NCBI GenBank assembly: GCA_030428355.1
Contig: JAUIBL010000005.1
Span: 1-64,000, forward strand
Source: Alphaproteobacteria bacterium
GTDB lineage: Bacteria > Pseudomonadota > Alphaproteobacteria > Rhodobacterales > Rhodobacteraceae
Reading direction: 5' to 3'
Length of the DNA: 64,000 nt
The notes under the pieces were generated by a model. It had not been told where the DNA came from. It saw only the letters and a program-made list of their open reading frames with translations, and did no database searches. Position numbers and translations under genes: made by a program. Shown here piece after piece: positions 34,867 to 44,024 of this stretch (position 1 is its first letter; every line of letters starts with the position of its first letter).

Positions 34867-35489
34867 CAGCCAAACGCTGGTGCGCCGCGCTTCTGGCGCT
34901 GGCGGTCTGCGTGACGATTGTCACGCGCATCTGGCTGCGGATCGACCGCTACGACATCGGGCTGCTTGACACGCTGGCGTTTAATTACCGCTATTTCACC
35001 ATCTGGACCAACACGCTGGTCGGATTGACCTGTGCGTGGGTGGCGCTGGGTGGGCGCGAACCGGCGAAGGTGCAGGGCGGGCTGCTCTTGTCGATTGCGA
35101 TGGTGGCAATCGTCTATCACGTGCTGCTGGCGCATCTGCGCGATTATCGGGGCATCGACAGGGTGATCGACGTGATGCTGCACACGGCGCTCCCTTTGGG
35201 GTTCGCGGGATATTGGCTGGTCTTTGTTAAAAAGGCCCATCTGCGATACGCGGACATTCTGCCCTGGCTGATCCTGCCGCTTGTGTATTGCATCGTGGCG
35301 ATGCTGCGTGCGGCGTTCCTTGACGGGCGCTATCCCTATCATTTCCTCAATCTTGCCGATCTAGGCCCGCTGCGCACCGGGATCAACATCTTCGGGTTGC
35401 TGGTCGTGTTCTCGGGCTTTGGCGCTCTGATCGTCTGGGCCGGGCAACGGCTGGGCCGCCGCCCCGCCTTCGCAGGAAACGAGCCTTAG
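34863..35489 (+). CDS. Pr6Pr family membrane protein
   Basis: A 208-aa integral membrane protein with six predicted helices. Conserved charged or polar patches ([45 protein letters not shown]) are typical of the Pr6Pr family, members of which are distantly related to FAR-17a/AIG1-type membrane hydrolases. The function in bacteria is not established. It starts at a GTG overlapping the zinc-finger gene stop, so the pair is translationally coupled. It faces the next gene, the coding ends overlapping by about 4 bases. Confidence 0.82.
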   Translation: MTAKRWCAALLALAVCVTIVTRIWLRIDRYDIGLLDTLAFNYRYFTIWTNTLVGLTCAWVALGGREPAKVQGGLLLSIAMVAIVYHVLLAHLRDYRGIDRVIDVMLHTALPLGFAGYWLVFVKKAHLRYADILPWLILPLVYCIVAMLRAAFLDGRYPYHFLNLADLGPLRTGINIFGLLVVFSGFGALIVWAGQRLGRRPAFAGNEP

Positions 35490-35998
35490 CTGATCGGGAT
35501 CGGGGCCGGACCGCAGGGCAGAACCGGCGTGTCATCATCCGGCCCGGTCAGGAACTGCAGCACCTTTTCCCCGGACCACGCTGTGATCTCGCGCCCCTGA
35601 TTGTCGAGCCCGCTGCCGATCACCGTGCCGCTTTCGTTGTTGAGCGTATGATAGAGCACATTGGCCTCGACCCCGTTCTCGCAGATCATGCTGGCCCGCC
35701 CCGGCGTCTGCGGCCCTCCCGCGACCCATTCGCCATTGCAGGGAGTCCCGTCGTCCAGAAATCCGATCAGGATGCCGGTGTCCCAGCCATGGGCCTGACC
35801 GTCGAAATACACACCGTCCGATCCGATGCAGGCAAGGGCGCGGACGCAGTTGGATTTATCGTAGGGTGTGTTTTCGCAAACGGGCAGGCTGGCCTTCGGG
35901 TCGGCTCGGGGGCTCAGCCCATCAAGGTTCAGGGTCTCATTGGCCATCGCAGCCTGACACAGGAACAGGATCGAAACGCAGGACGCAACATGTCGCAT
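35486..35998 (-). CDS. Secreted hypothetical protein, cysteine-rich
   Basis: A 170-aa protein with a clear signal peptide (MRHVASCVSILFLCQAAMA, cleaved before NETL). The mature part contains six cysteines in pairs (CENTPYDKSNC, ACIGSDG, PCNGEW, ICENG, LPCGP), suggesting disulfide bonds in the periplasm. I recognise no catalytic motif or family. The ATG at 35998 is chosen for the signal peptide; an ATG nine codons upstream is possible. The 158 bases behind it separate it from the TM2-type gene on the same strand. Confidence 0.7.
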   Translation of the reverse strand: MRHVASCVSILFLCQAAMANETLNLDGLSPRADPKASLPVCENTPYDKSNCVRALACIGSDGVYFDGQAHGWDTGILIGFLDDGTPCNGEWVAGGPQTPGRASMICENGVEANVLYHTLNNESGTVIGSGLDNQGREITAWSGEKVLQFLTGPDDDTPVLPCGPAPIPIS

Positions 35999-36156
35999 AC
36001 AGCCTCCACACCAAGAAATAACCATAACGCCGGAAAGATAGCGTGCCGGATATGACCTGCCAATGACAGTGCGGGCGTGTCGGTGTCCCAAGGGGTGCCT
36101 GCAACTGTCGGTCTTTGGGGCGTTTGGCGTCGGTGCCGCCAAAGCGCGCCTGAACG

Positions 36157-36672
36157 TCAGCCGCGTGATTTTGCGAAACGTCCGCGCATGATCTGAATCC
36201 CGTCGAATGCCCACATGACGGTCAACCCGATCCCGATAAGCACAGCGTTGTAATTGAAAATGTTTCCTGATGCGCTGACGGATGTTGCAAGGAACAGCAT
36301 CACAATGAACGCAACGAGATAGAACAAGCCACGCACGTGCCGTCCTGCCGGAAAACAGTGCAGGCCGAGAAACCCGCCGAAATACCAAAGGGCACCGGTC
36401 GCCACGCGCTGTCCGATGCTTGTTTTGGCTTTGACGGCGGGGGGCGGGGCGGGGGGTGCCCCGGCGCCGCAGTTCCCGCAATTCGGCAGATCAAGGGCGA
36501 TGGATGATCCGCAATAGGCGCATGTGACCGCAGGCGGTCTCTGCACGCGGTTCAGGGTCTTGCGGCTGAAGGCGACAAGCCCTTGCATAGGGGCGCTGTC
36601 GAGACAGGCTGAAATACTGGTGTGAACGGTTTCAAAAGCGCTTTTGTGACCGTGATGGTTGGATTGAAACAT
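36157..36672 (-). CDS. Zinc-ribbon TM2-type membrane protein
   Basis: A 171-aa protein. Residues about 50-70 form a zinc ribbon with two CxxC knuckles (CAYCG and CGNCG), followed by an Ala/Pro linker. The C-terminal ~80 residues have two membrane helices with the layout of a TM2 domain (GGFLGLHCFPAGRHVRGLFY ... MWAFDGIQIMRGRF). Such combinations are seen in small sensory or scaffold membrane proteins; no function can be assigned. The start at 36672 is preceded by GGAAAGG. It diverges from polA over 191 bases. Confidence 0.72.
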   Translation of the reverse strand: MFQSNHHGHKSAFETVHTSISACLDSAPMQGLVAFSRKTLNRVQRPPAVTCAYCGSSIALDLPNCGNCGAGAPPAPPPAVKAKTSIGQRVATGALWYFGGFLGLHCFPAGRHVRGLFYLVAFIVMLFLATSVSASGNIFNYNAVLIGIGLTVMWAFDGIQIMRGRFAKSRG

Positions 36673-36863
36673 CGCAGGCCCTTTCCGGAATATCTCTGGA
36701 AAAAGTGACCCCCGAATGCGGCGGTGATTGGTCCAAAGCATGCCCATTTGCAGGAAAAGCACCGCGCGGGGATATGTGGTCGTGTTGTGGGTCGTGGTGG
36801 CACTGGCCCCCCTGTGCAATCCGTGGCAGAACCACTGTCGACTGGAGAAACGGGGCGCGCGAC

Positions 36864-39665
36864 ATGGCATTCGGCAAAGGACATCACCTTCACCTGATCG
36901 ACGGGTCAGCCTTTATTTTTCGCGCCTACCATGCGCTGCCGCCGCTCACGCGCAAATCCGACGGGCTGCCCATCGGGGCGGTCAGCGGCTTTTGCAACAT
37001 GCTGCAGCGCTATGTCGAAGGGAATGCCGGGTCGGACGTGACCCATGTGGCCGTGATCTTTGACAAGGGCAGCCACACGTTCCGCAACGACATGTACGAT
37101 CAGTACAAGGCCAACCGCGAGGCGATGCCCGAAGACCTGCGTCCGCAGATCCCGCTGACACGTCGTGCCACCGAGGCGTTCAACATCGCCTGCGAGGAAA
37201 TGGAGGGCTACGAGGCGGATGACATCATCGCCACATTGGCCGTGCAGGCGCGCAAGGCTGGGGGGCGCGTGACGATCATCAGCTCCGACAAGGACCTGAT
37301 GCAGTTGGTCGGTGATGGGGTCGAGATGTTCGACGCCATGAAGAACCGCACCATCGACCGCGAGGGCGTGTTCGAGAAATTCGGCGTTTACCCCGAACGG
37401 GTGGTCGATGTGCAGGCGCTCGCGGGCGACAGTGTCGACAACGTGCCCGGCGCGCCGGGGATCGGGATCAAGACGGCGGCGTTGCTGATCAACGAATTCG
37501 GGTCGCTGGAAGAGCTGCTCGACCGGGCAGGCGAAATCAAGCAACCCAAGCGCCGCGAGACCCTGATCGAGAAGCGCGAACAGATTGAATTGTCGAAGAA
37601 GCTGGTTCTGCTGGACGAGAACACACCTTTGACCTTCACGCTGGACGATCTGGAGGTCCGCGAACCCGATCCGGACAAGCTGATGACGTTTCTGGCCGAG
37701 ATGGAGTTCCGCACGCTGACCAAACGGATCGCTGAGGCGCTCAAGGTCGATGCGCCGGCCATTCCCGATACAACGCCCGAGGGGGCGAACCCTCCGTCCG
37801 ACGATGCGCCCGAACTGCCAAAAATGGACACGGCGAATTACGAGTGTGTGCGTGATCTTTCAGCACTTCAGACCTGGATCGACTTGGCCAACGAAAAAGG
37901 CTGGGTGGCTTTTGATACGGAAACCACCGCGCTTGATGAAATGACCGCCGAACTGGTCGGCGTGTCCCTGTGCGTGGAGCCGGGCAAGGCCTGTTACGTG
38001 CCATTGGGCCACAAGGCCGAGGGCGGTGAGGGCCTCTTCGGGTCCGACGATCTGGCCGAGGGGCAGATCCCGATGGACGCCGCGCTGGCTGCGCTGAAAC
38101 CGCTGCTCGAAGACCCGGCGGTGATGAAGATCGGCCAGAACATGAAGTACGACGCCAAGATCATGGCGCGTCTGGGGATTGATGTCGCGCCCATCGACGA
38201 CACGATGCTCATGTCCTACGCGATGAATGCCGGGCTGCATGGACACGGTATGGACACGCTGGCCGAACGCTATCTGGGCCACACGCCGATCCCGATCAAG
38301 GATCTGCTGGGTAGTGGCAAAAGCCAGATCACCTTTGACCGGGTGCCCATCGACAAGGCCGTGCCCTATGCGGCGGAGGATGCAGAGGTCACCCTGCGCC
38401 TGTGGCAGATGTTCAAACCACAGCTTCACAAGACCAAGGTCACCCGTGTCTATGAAGGTATGGAACGCCCGTTGGTGCCCGTGCTGGCCGAGATGGAGAT
38501 GGCCGGTATCAAGGTCGACCGGGACACGCTCAGCCGCATGTCCAACGCGTTCAGTCAGAAGATGGCGGGGCTTGAGGACGAGATTTACGAGCTTGTCGGT
38601 CGCAAGTTCAACGTAGGTTCCCCCAAGCAACTGGGTGAGATCCTGTTTGACGAGATGGGGCTGGACGGCGGCAAGCGCGGCAAGACCGGGGCCTATGCCA
38701 CCGGCGCCGATGTGCTGGAGGATTTGGCGACAGAGCACGAACTGCCGCGCCGGGTTCTGGATTGGCGGCAGTTGAGCAAGCTGAAGTCGACCTATACTGA
38801 CGCCTTGCAGGACCATATCAACCGCGACACGGGGCGGGTGCATACGTCCTATTCCATCGCCGGAGCCAACACCGGACGCCTCGCCTCGACCGATCCGAAC
38901 CTGCAGAACATCCCGATCCGCACCGAGGAAGGCCGCCGCATCCGCGAGGCCTTTGTCGCCGAAGAGGGCAAAACGCTGGTGGCACTCGACTATTCCCAGA
39001 TCGAGTTGCGTATTCTGGCGCATATCGCCGACATTCAGGCCCTCAAGGACGCGTTCAAAGAAGGGCAGGACATTCACGCCGCCACCGCGTCGGAGATGTT
39101 CAACGTGCCACTGGACGAGATGACGCCAGATGTGCGCCGTCAGGCCAAGGCGATCAACTTTGGTGTCATCTACGGGATCAGCGGCTTTGGCCTTGCCCGT
39201 AATCTGCGCATCCCGCGGGCCGAGGCGCAGGGCTTCATCGACCGCTATTTCGAACGCTTCCCGGGCATCAAGACGTATATGGACGACACCACGGCTTTTG
39301 CGCAGAAACACAACCGGGTTGAGACGCTGTTCGGTCGCGTGATCCATACGCCTGAGATCAATGCGAAAGGCCCACGCGCAGGGTTTGCGAAGCGTGCCGC
39401 GATCAACGCGCCCATTCAGGGCACGGCGGCGGACATCATCCGCCGCGCGATGATCCGGATGCCGGACGCGATCAAGGGGCTGCCTGCGAAGATGCTGCTG
39501 CAGGTGCATGACGAATTGCTCTTCGAGGTGGATCAGGGGGCCGAGGACGATCTGATCAAGGTCGCGCGCGAGGTGATGGAAGGCGCGGCTGATCCGGTGG
39601 TACACCTGACCGTGCCTCTGGTCGCGGATGCCGGGCAGAGCAAGAACTGGGCCGAGGCACATTGA
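36864..39665 (+). CDS. polA: DNA polymerase I
   Basis: Fills gaps in excision repair and replaces Okazaki RNA primers. The 933-aa protein has all three domains. The 5'-3' exonuclease is at about 1-290 (FKSK-type core around SDKDLMQLVGDGVEMFD and GDSVDNVPGAPGIGIKTA). The 3'-5' exonuclease is at about 330-530, with intact acidic residues in FDTETTALDEM and NMKYDAKIM. The polymerase domain has motif A LVALDYSQIELRILAHI, motif B RRQAKAINFGVIYG and motif C LLQVHDELLFEV. Proofreading is therefore predicted, unlike in Taq-type enzymes. The ATG at 36864 begins the conserved N-terminus. A tandem-hairpin element follows 5 bases after the stop. Confidence 0.97.
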   Translation: MAFGKGHHLHLIDGSAFIFRAYHALPPLTRKSDGLPIGAVSGFCNMLQRYVEGNAGSDVTHVAVIFDKGSHTFRNDMYDQYKANREAMPEDLRPQIPLTRRATEAFNIACEEMEGYEADDIIATLAVQARKAGGRVTIISSDKDLMQLVGDGVEMFDAMKNRTIDREGVFEKFGVYPERVVDVQALAGDSVDNVPGAPGIGIKTAALLINEFGSLEELLDRAGEIKQPKRRETLIEKREQIELSKKLVLLDENTPLTFTLDDLEVREPDPDKLMTFLAEMEFRTLTKRIAEALKVDAPAIPDTTPEGANPPSDDAPELPKMDTANYECVRDLSALQTWIDLANEKGWVAFDTETTALDEMTAELVGVSLCVEPGKACYVPLGHKAEGGEGLFGSDDLAEGQIPMDAALAALKPLLEDPAVMKIGQNMKYDAKIMARLGIDVAPIDDTMLMSYAMNAGLHGHGMDTLAERYLGHTPIPIKDLLGSGKSQITFDRVPIDKAVPYAAEDAEVTLRLWQMFKPQLHKTKVTRVYEGMERPLVPVLAEMEMAGIKVDRDTLSRMSNAFSQKMAGLEDEIYELVGRKFNVGSPKQLGEILFDEMGLDGGKRGKTGAYATGADVLEDLATEHELPRRVLDWRQLSKLKSTYTDALQDHINRDTGRVHTSYSIAGANTGRLASTDPNLQNIPIRTEEGRRIREAFVAEEGKTLVALDYSQIELRILAHIADIQALKDAFKEGQDIHAATASEMFNVPLDEMTPDVRRQAKAINFGVIYGISGFGLARNLRIPRAEAQGFIDRYFERFPGIKTYMDDTTAFAQKHNRVETLFGRVIHTPEINAKGPRAGFAKRAAINAPIQGTAADIIRRAMIRMPDAIKGLPAKMLLQVHDELLFEVDQGAEDDLIKVAREVMEGAADPVVHLTVPLVADAGQSKNWAEAH

Positions 39666-39670
39666 TGCGC

Positions 39671-39716
39671 GGAAGAGATTTCGAAATCTCTTCCCAAGGC
39701 TCTTCGAAGAGCCTTG
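39671..39716. terminator. Tandem-hairpin element, copy 3
   Basis: GGAAGAGATT/AATCTCTTCC around TCGA (39671-39694) is followed directly by CAAGGCTCTT/AAGAGCCTTG around CG (39695-39716). It sits between polA and the YdeI-like gene, which read in the same direction, so here it is not a convergent-gene boundary. The YdeI-like GTG start lies only 8 bases after the second hairpin. Confidence 0.65.
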
Positions 39717-39723
39717 CCCGCCC

Positions 39724-40281
39724 GTGACCGAGGTCGAAGTCAAATCCCGCGCCGAGCTGCGCGCATGGCTGGCCGAGAACCACACCCGGACCGAAGGCGT
39801 CTGGCTGGTCGTCTACAAGAAACACACCGACCACTACCTGCCGTGGGGGGATGCGGTCTCGGAACTTCTGTGTTGGGGTTGGGTCGACAGTGTCACGCGT
39901 AAGGTGGACGCGGATCGCTCGTCTTACCGCATTGCGCCGCGCAACACCAAATCAGCATGGTCGGCGGTCAACAAGGCCCAGGTCGAGGAAGCCCGCGCCG
40001 CCGGGCTGATGACACCCGCCGGTGAAGCGCTGATCGCGGCGGCGCAGGCCAATGGCATGTGGGAATTCCTTGACGACGTGGAGCGGCTGGAACGGCCCGA
40101 CGATCTCAACGCCGCGTTGGGCGATCTTGGTTCGGTTTGGGACAACTACCCGAAATCGGTCAAACGCGGCACTCTGGAATGGATCAAGACCGCCAAGACC
40201 GAGGCAACCCGCAGGAAACGGATTGAGGATGTTGTCGCGTCGGCCCAGTCAGGCTTGCGTCCCAGCCCCTTCCGACGCTGA
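39724..40281 (+). CDS. YdeI/OmpD-associated family protein
   Basis: A 185-aa cytoplasmic protein of the YdeI (bacteriocin-protection) family. Typical blocks are AWLAENHTRTEGVWLVVYKK, YLPWGDAVSELLCWGWVDS and RIAPRNTKSAWSAVNKAQVE, ending in a basic helix IKTAKTEATRRKRIEDVV. The molecular role is not established. The start is a GTG at 39724, eight bases beyond the tandem-hairpin element; earlier in-frame codons would read through the hairpins. The AlkZ-type gene starts 17 bases after its stop. Confidence 0.85.
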   Translation: MTEVEVKSRAELRAWLAENHTRTEGVWLVVYKKHTDHYLPWGDAVSELLCWGWVDSVTRKVDADRSSYRIAPRNTKSAWSAVNKAQVEEARAAGLMTPAGEALIAAAQANGMWEFLDDVERLERPDDLNAALGDLGSVWDNYPKSVKRGTLEWIKTAKTEATRRKRIEDVVASAQSGLRPSPFRR

Positions 40282-40298
40282 TCACAGGTGGAGATGAC

Positions 40299-41474
40299 GT
40301 GACCGTCCTCAGAATACCGAACCGGACCGCGCGACAGCTTTGGCTGCAGGTCAATGGCTTGGGCGATACTCCGACTGGTCCGCTCGACCTCAAGGCACTG
40401 ATCCACAACCTTGGATTTGTCCAGCTCGATACGATCCAGTTCGTGTCACGGGCGCATCACCATATTCTGTGGAGCCGAAATCAGAACTATCGCGAACCGA
40501 TGCTGAACCGGCATCTTGCACTGGATCGCGGCGTGTTCGAGCATTTCACCCATGACGCCTCTGTCCTGCCGATGGCGTTCCTGCCGATGTGGCAGCGGCA
40601 GTTCAGTCGGATGCGGGACAAGGTCAGCCGGTCCTCGTGGTTCGGCAAACATCTGGCGGACGATCATCTGGACCACATCCGACGCCGGATCAGGGACGAG
40701 GGGCCTCTGTCCACCCATGATTTCGACACCAAGATCCAGGGCGCGCGCGAGATGTGGAAACGTCCGCCGCACAAGATCGGGCTGGATTACCTTTGGTACG
40801 CGGGTGAGTTGGCGACCTGCCACCGCGATGGGTTCACCAAGTATTACGATCTGGCCGAACGGGTCTTTCCCGAAGACCTGCGCAGCCAAGAGGTGCTGGA
40901 TCAGGAACAGATCGACTGGCTCTGCCATGCGGCTTTGGACAGGATCAGCGTTGGCACGCAGGCCGAGATCCGAAAGTTCTGGGACGCGACAGAGGTGTCC
41001 GAAGTGGCCGATTGGGCGGAGCGATCTGCCTCCTCACTGGTGCCAGTGCAGATCGAGTCTGCCGAAGGGGGCTGGACTACGGCGCTCGCCGCTCCTGACA
41101 TAGAAGAGCGGCTGGCCGGGCTGACGCCTCCGACCTCGCGGCTGCGCATCCTCAATCCGTTCGATCCGGCAATCCGCGATCGGGTGCGGCTCAAGCGACT
41201 GTTCGGGTTCGACTACACGGTGGAAATGTTCGTACCTGCTGCAAAGCGTGTTTGGGGGTACTACGTCTATCCGCTTCTGGAAGGCGACCGCTTTGTCGGG
41301 CGGATTGAGGTCAAGGCGGATCGCAAGCAGGACAGGCTCACGGTCCAGAACCTGTGGTGGGAACCGGGTGTTCGGGTCACAGCGCAGCGGCAGGCCAAGC
41401 TGGAAAGCGAACTTGTCCGACTGGCCCGATTGGCGGATGTGTCAGAGATCGTCTGGCAGGTGCCAGCGCATTAA
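40299..41474 (+). CDS. AlkZ/YcaQ-type DNA glycosylase (winged-helix)
   Basis: A 391-aa protein of the HTH_42 (AlkZ/YcaQ) family, whose members remove bulky alkylated bases and unhook interstrand crosslinks. The catalytic QxD motif is present as QLD (42-44) within GFVQLDTIQ. The tandem winged-helix regions follow, with ILNPFDPAIRDRVRLKRLFGF and VWGYYVYPLLEGDRFVGRIE near the C-terminus. The start is a GTG at 40299 after GGTGGAG; an ATG at 40294 is out of frame and stops at once. The full YcaQ-like length favours crosslink-repair YcaQ over antibiotic-cluster AlkZ. It is probably cotranscribed with the YdeI-like gene. Confidence 0.88.
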   Translation: MTVLRIPNRTARQLWLQVNGLGDTPTGPLDLKALIHNLGFVQLDTIQFVSRAHHHILWSRNQNYREPMLNRHLALDRGVFEHFTHDASVLPMAFLPMWQRQFSRMRDKVSRSSWFGKHLADDHLDHIRRRIRDEGPLSTHDFDTKIQGAREMWKRPPHKIGLDYLWYAGELATCHRDGFTKYYDLAERVFPEDLRSQEVLDQEQIDWLCHAALDRISVGTQAEIRKFWDATEVSEVADWAERSASSLVPVQIESAEGGWTTALAAPDIEERLAGLTPPTSRLRILNPFDPAIRDRVRLKRLFGFDYTVEMFVPAAKRVWGYYVYPLLEGDRFVGRIEVKADRKQDRLTVQNLWWEPGVRVTAQRQAKLESELVRLARLADVSEIVWQVPAH

Positions 41475-41485
41475 CGCCCGCCAGA

Positions 41486-42478
41486 TCAGATCAGCCCGGC
41501 CGCTTTGAACAGGTCTTGCAGCTTGGCTTCCGGCCTCGGCCCGATATGAGAAATCACCTCGGCCGCCGCAACGCAGCCCATGCGCCCGGCGGTTTCCATA
41601 TCGCGCCCTGTCGCGAGGCCGTACAGGAACCCGGCGGCGAACTGGTCACCCGCGCCGGTGGCATCAACCGGAACGACCTTTTCGACGGGAATGTCAAAAC
41701 GTGCACCGTCGTGGATGATCGACACGCCGTCGCCCGACCGGGTGCAGACCACCAGCGGGCAGATCGCGGCAACGGCGGCCAGATCGGCCTCGAGATCGTT
41801 GTTCTGATAGAGCGACATGATCTCGGCCTCGTTGCCGATCACGTAGTCCATTTCATTCTCGATCAGCTTCAGGAAGTCGTCGCGGTGGCGTTCAACGCAG
41901 AACGGATCGGAAATGGCGATCCCCGCTTTGCCGCCTGCGGCGCGGCAGGTGCGGGCGGTGCGGATGAAGGCGTCTTTGCCCTTGTCCTTGTCGAAGAGAT
42001 AACCTTCGAGGAACACGATCTCGGCCTCAGACGCCACATCTTCGGATACGTCCTCGGGCCCGAGTTCCGCCGAGATGCCCAGATAGGTGTTCATCGACCG
42101 TTCGCCATCGGGCGAGACAAAGATCATCGACCGAGACGTGGGCAATTCGCCGCCCGGCACCGGCGGGTTCACGAAAGCTGTGCCGTCCTTTTCCATTGCC
42201 TCGGCGTAGAACCGCCCCAACGCGTCATCATGCACCCGCCCGATAAAGGCGGTGCGCAGGCCGAGATTGCCCAAACCGGCCAGCGTGTTGGCGACAGACC
42301 CGCCCGGCGTCTGCACGCGCTCTTTCATCGCCGCATAGAGCGTTTCGCCGCGTTCGCGTTCGACCAGTTGCATGATGCCTTTCTGGATGCCCATCAGGTC
42401 CAGAAACGTGTCTTCGGCACGGGCGATCACATCGACAATGGCGTTGCCGATGCCGACGATCTGATATTTTTTGGTCAT
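41486..42478 (-). CDS. PfkB-family sugar/nucleoside kinase, probable adenosine kinase
   Basis: A 330-aa PfkB-superfamily kinase. The N-terminal region YQIVGIGNAIVDVIA and the GGSVANTLAGL block bind substrate; the anion-hole and catalytic motif is DATGAGDQFAAGFLYG (about 275-290). The overall type matches the alphaproteobacterial adenosine kinase group, which phosphorylates adenosine to AMP. The gene overlaps nth by four bases (ATGA), so the two are translationally coupled. It converges on the AlkZ-type gene with 11 bases between stops. Confidence 0.88.
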   Translation of the reverse strand: MTKKYQIVGIGNAIVDVIARAEDTFLDLMGIQKGIMQLVERERGETLYAAMKERVQTPGGSVANTLAGLGNLGLRTAFIGRVHDDALGRFYAEAMEKDGTAFVNPPVPGGELPTSRSMIFVSPDGERSMNTYLGISAELGPEDVSEDVASEAEIVFLEGYLFDKDKGKDAFIRTARTCRAAGGKAGIAISDPFCVERHRDDFLKLIENEMDYVIGNEAEIMSLYQNNDLEADLAAVAAICPLVVCTRSGDGVSIIHDGARFDIPVEKVVPVDATGAGDQFAAGFLYGLATGRDMETAGRMGCVAAAEVISHIGPRPEAKLQDLFKAAGLI

Positions 42479-43119
42479 TCTGTCTTGTCCTCGAATGGGC
42501 AGAGATCGCGGATCACGCAGACGCCGCATTTGGGTTTCCGGGCAACACAGGTGTAGCGCCCGTGCAGGATCAGCCAGTGATGGGCGTGCTGCTGGAAGTC
42601 GACCGGGATATGGTCTTCGATGGCACGCTCTACCGCGACCACATCTTTGCCGGGGCAGATTCCGGTGCGGTTTCCGACGCGGAAGATATGCGTGTCGACC
42701 GCCTGACTGGGATGGCCCCACCACATATTGAGAACCACGTTTGCGGTCTTGCGCCCGACACCCGGCAGGCCTTCTAATGCGGCGCGGGAATTGGGCACCT
42801 CGCCGCCATATTGATCGACAAGAATCTGGCTGAGTTTGATGACGTTCTTGGCCTTGTTGCGATAGAGACCGATGGTCTTGATGTGCTCGATGACGCCGTC
42901 TTCTCCAAGCGCCAGCATCTTTTCCGGCGTGTCGGCGATCTTGAACAACTCGCGGGTCGCTTTGTTCACCCCCACATCGGTCGCCTGCGCCGAAAGTGCC
43001 ACGGCGACAACCAGCGTATAGGCATTGACGTGCTCAAGCTCTCCCTTGGGTTCGGGGTCCACCGCGTGAAAGCGGGTGAAGATCTCGCGGATCGTGTGGT
43101 AATCGAGTTGTTTTGCCAT
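42475..43119 (-). CDS. nth: Endonuclease III
   Basis: A bifunctional DNA glycosylase/AP lyase for oxidised pyrimidines, 214 aa. The helix-hairpin-helix with the catalytic lysine is LPGVGRKTANVVL, the catalytic aspartate lies in AVDTHIFRVGNR, and the C-terminal 4Fe-4S loop has C-x6-C-x2-C-x5-C spacing (CVARKPKCGVCVIRDLC). The ATG at 43119 gives the standard N-terminus MAKQLDYHTI; a start 16 codons upstream is open but atypical. It is the promoter-proximal gene of a pair with the adenosine-kinase-like gene. Confidence 0.96.
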   Translation of the reverse strand: MAKQLDYHTIREIFTRFHAVDPEPKGELEHVNAYTLVVAVALSAQATDVGVNKATRELFKIADTPEKMLALGEDGVIEHIKTIGLYRNKAKNVIKLSQILVDQYGGEVPNSRAALEGLPGVGRKTANVVLNMWWGHPSQAVDTHIFRVGNRTGICPGKDVVAVERAIEDHIPVDFQQHAHHWLILHGRYTCVARKPKCGVCVIRDLCPFEDKTE

Positions 43120-43168
43120 CGCCGCCTTATGGCCGGGGGCGGGCACGGCCTGCAACGGAAAATTCACG

Positions 43169-43900
43169 TTACTTGGTCACACGCCCCCCGGCCATCAGCG
43201 CGGGATCAATGGCCAGCACAACGTGATAGGGCGACGGCCCAAAGCCAAGCTGCGTGCACAGCGCCTCGGATGGGGTGTTGCCAGAGCGGATACCAGTGAA
43301 GAATTCGGTAATGCCGTGCCGGCGGTTCATCTCGTCCAGCACCACCGAACCGAGGCGGCTGGCAATGCCCTCGCCGCGTCGGTCCGGATGGGTGGACAGC
43401 ATGCTCCACCAGCACAGACCCGGCCGGTCCGACGCGGGGTGGTACATCTCGACCGAGGCCGACGCGCCGACGATGCGCCCCGAAGGCTCTGCCACGTATG
43501 CGCAGACTGCGGGCCGTTCAAGGCCGCGCATGAACGGCCCAAGGGGCAACTGCACCTCGCAAATCTGCGTGACCGCATCGAGTCCAGCCATGATGTCAGC
43601 AGGCGTGTCAGACCCCACGAGGCCCAAAGTCAGGTCATCGGCAAAGGGCCGGGCAGCCAGACGCGCACGAGCCAGCTCTAGGGTTCCAGCACTGCTGCGC
43701 CAATCAACGAAGCTGTCGGTTTTCAGCCCTTCGGCCTCCAGTGCGGCAAAGCGAGCGGCGACGTCCGCCTCAAGTACATGCTCGCAGGCCGAGGCACCCA
43801 TCTCGCGGGCCATGGCGATCTGGCGCGACAATGGTCCGACCTCGGGCGACGCCAGTGCCAGCGCACGACCGTGGGTGGCGATGGTGGGATCATCACGCAA
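43169..43900 (-). CDS. GNAT family acetyltransferase
   Basis: A protein of about 243 aa with a C-terminal GNAT acetyl-CoA-binding domain. Motif A is visible as STHPDRRGEGIASRLGSVVL, and the last strand/helix in NTPSEALCTQLGFGP. The N-terminal 120 residues are helical and may be a separate domain. The start is uncertain. The frame has no ATG before 43813; a TTG at 43900 gives a fuller N-terminus, and upstream codons would overlap the divergent Ada-like gene's promoter. The acceptor substrate is unknown. It lies 49 bases upstream of nth on the same strand. Confidence 0.75.
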   Translation of the reverse strand: MRDDPTIATHGRALALASPEVGPLSRQIAMAREMGASACEHVLEADVAARFAALEAEGLKTDSFVDWRSSAGTLELARARLAARPFADDLTLGLVGSDTPADIMAGLDAVTQICEVQLPLGPFMRGLERPAVCAYVAEPSGRIVGASASVEMYHPASDRPGLCWWSMLSTHPDRRGEGIASRLGSVVLDEMNRRHGITEFFTGIRSGNTPSEALCTQLGFGPSPYHVVLAIDPALMAGGRVTK

Positions 43901-43944
43901 GTCCTGCCATTTTGCCCATACCCGGGCCGCGTTCCAAAGCCAAA

Positions 43945-43959
43945 TTGCGCAAAGCGCAA
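43945..43959. promoter_or_regulatory. Ada-box-like dyad upstream of the Ada-like gene
   Basis: TTGCGC-AAA-GCGCAA is a perfect inverted repeat. It contains AAAGCGCA (43951-43958), the core sequence recognised by methylated Ada at the E. coli ada promoter. It lies 66 bases upstream of the Ada-like start and between two divergent genes. The link to the neighbouring AraC-type protein is inferred. Confidence 0.5.
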
Positions 43960-44024
43960 AAACCGGGTCGCGGCTGGGTTGGTCTGCAAGATATGACTGG
44001 ATCAAAGGACAAAGAGGTGACGCG

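Noticed and set aside
39724-41474. YdeI-like plus AlkZ-type genes as a defence or antibiotic self-resistance island
   Set aside because: They sit next to housekeeping polA and nth with normal composition, and there is no biosynthetic cluster or mobile element; an ordinary repair role fits.
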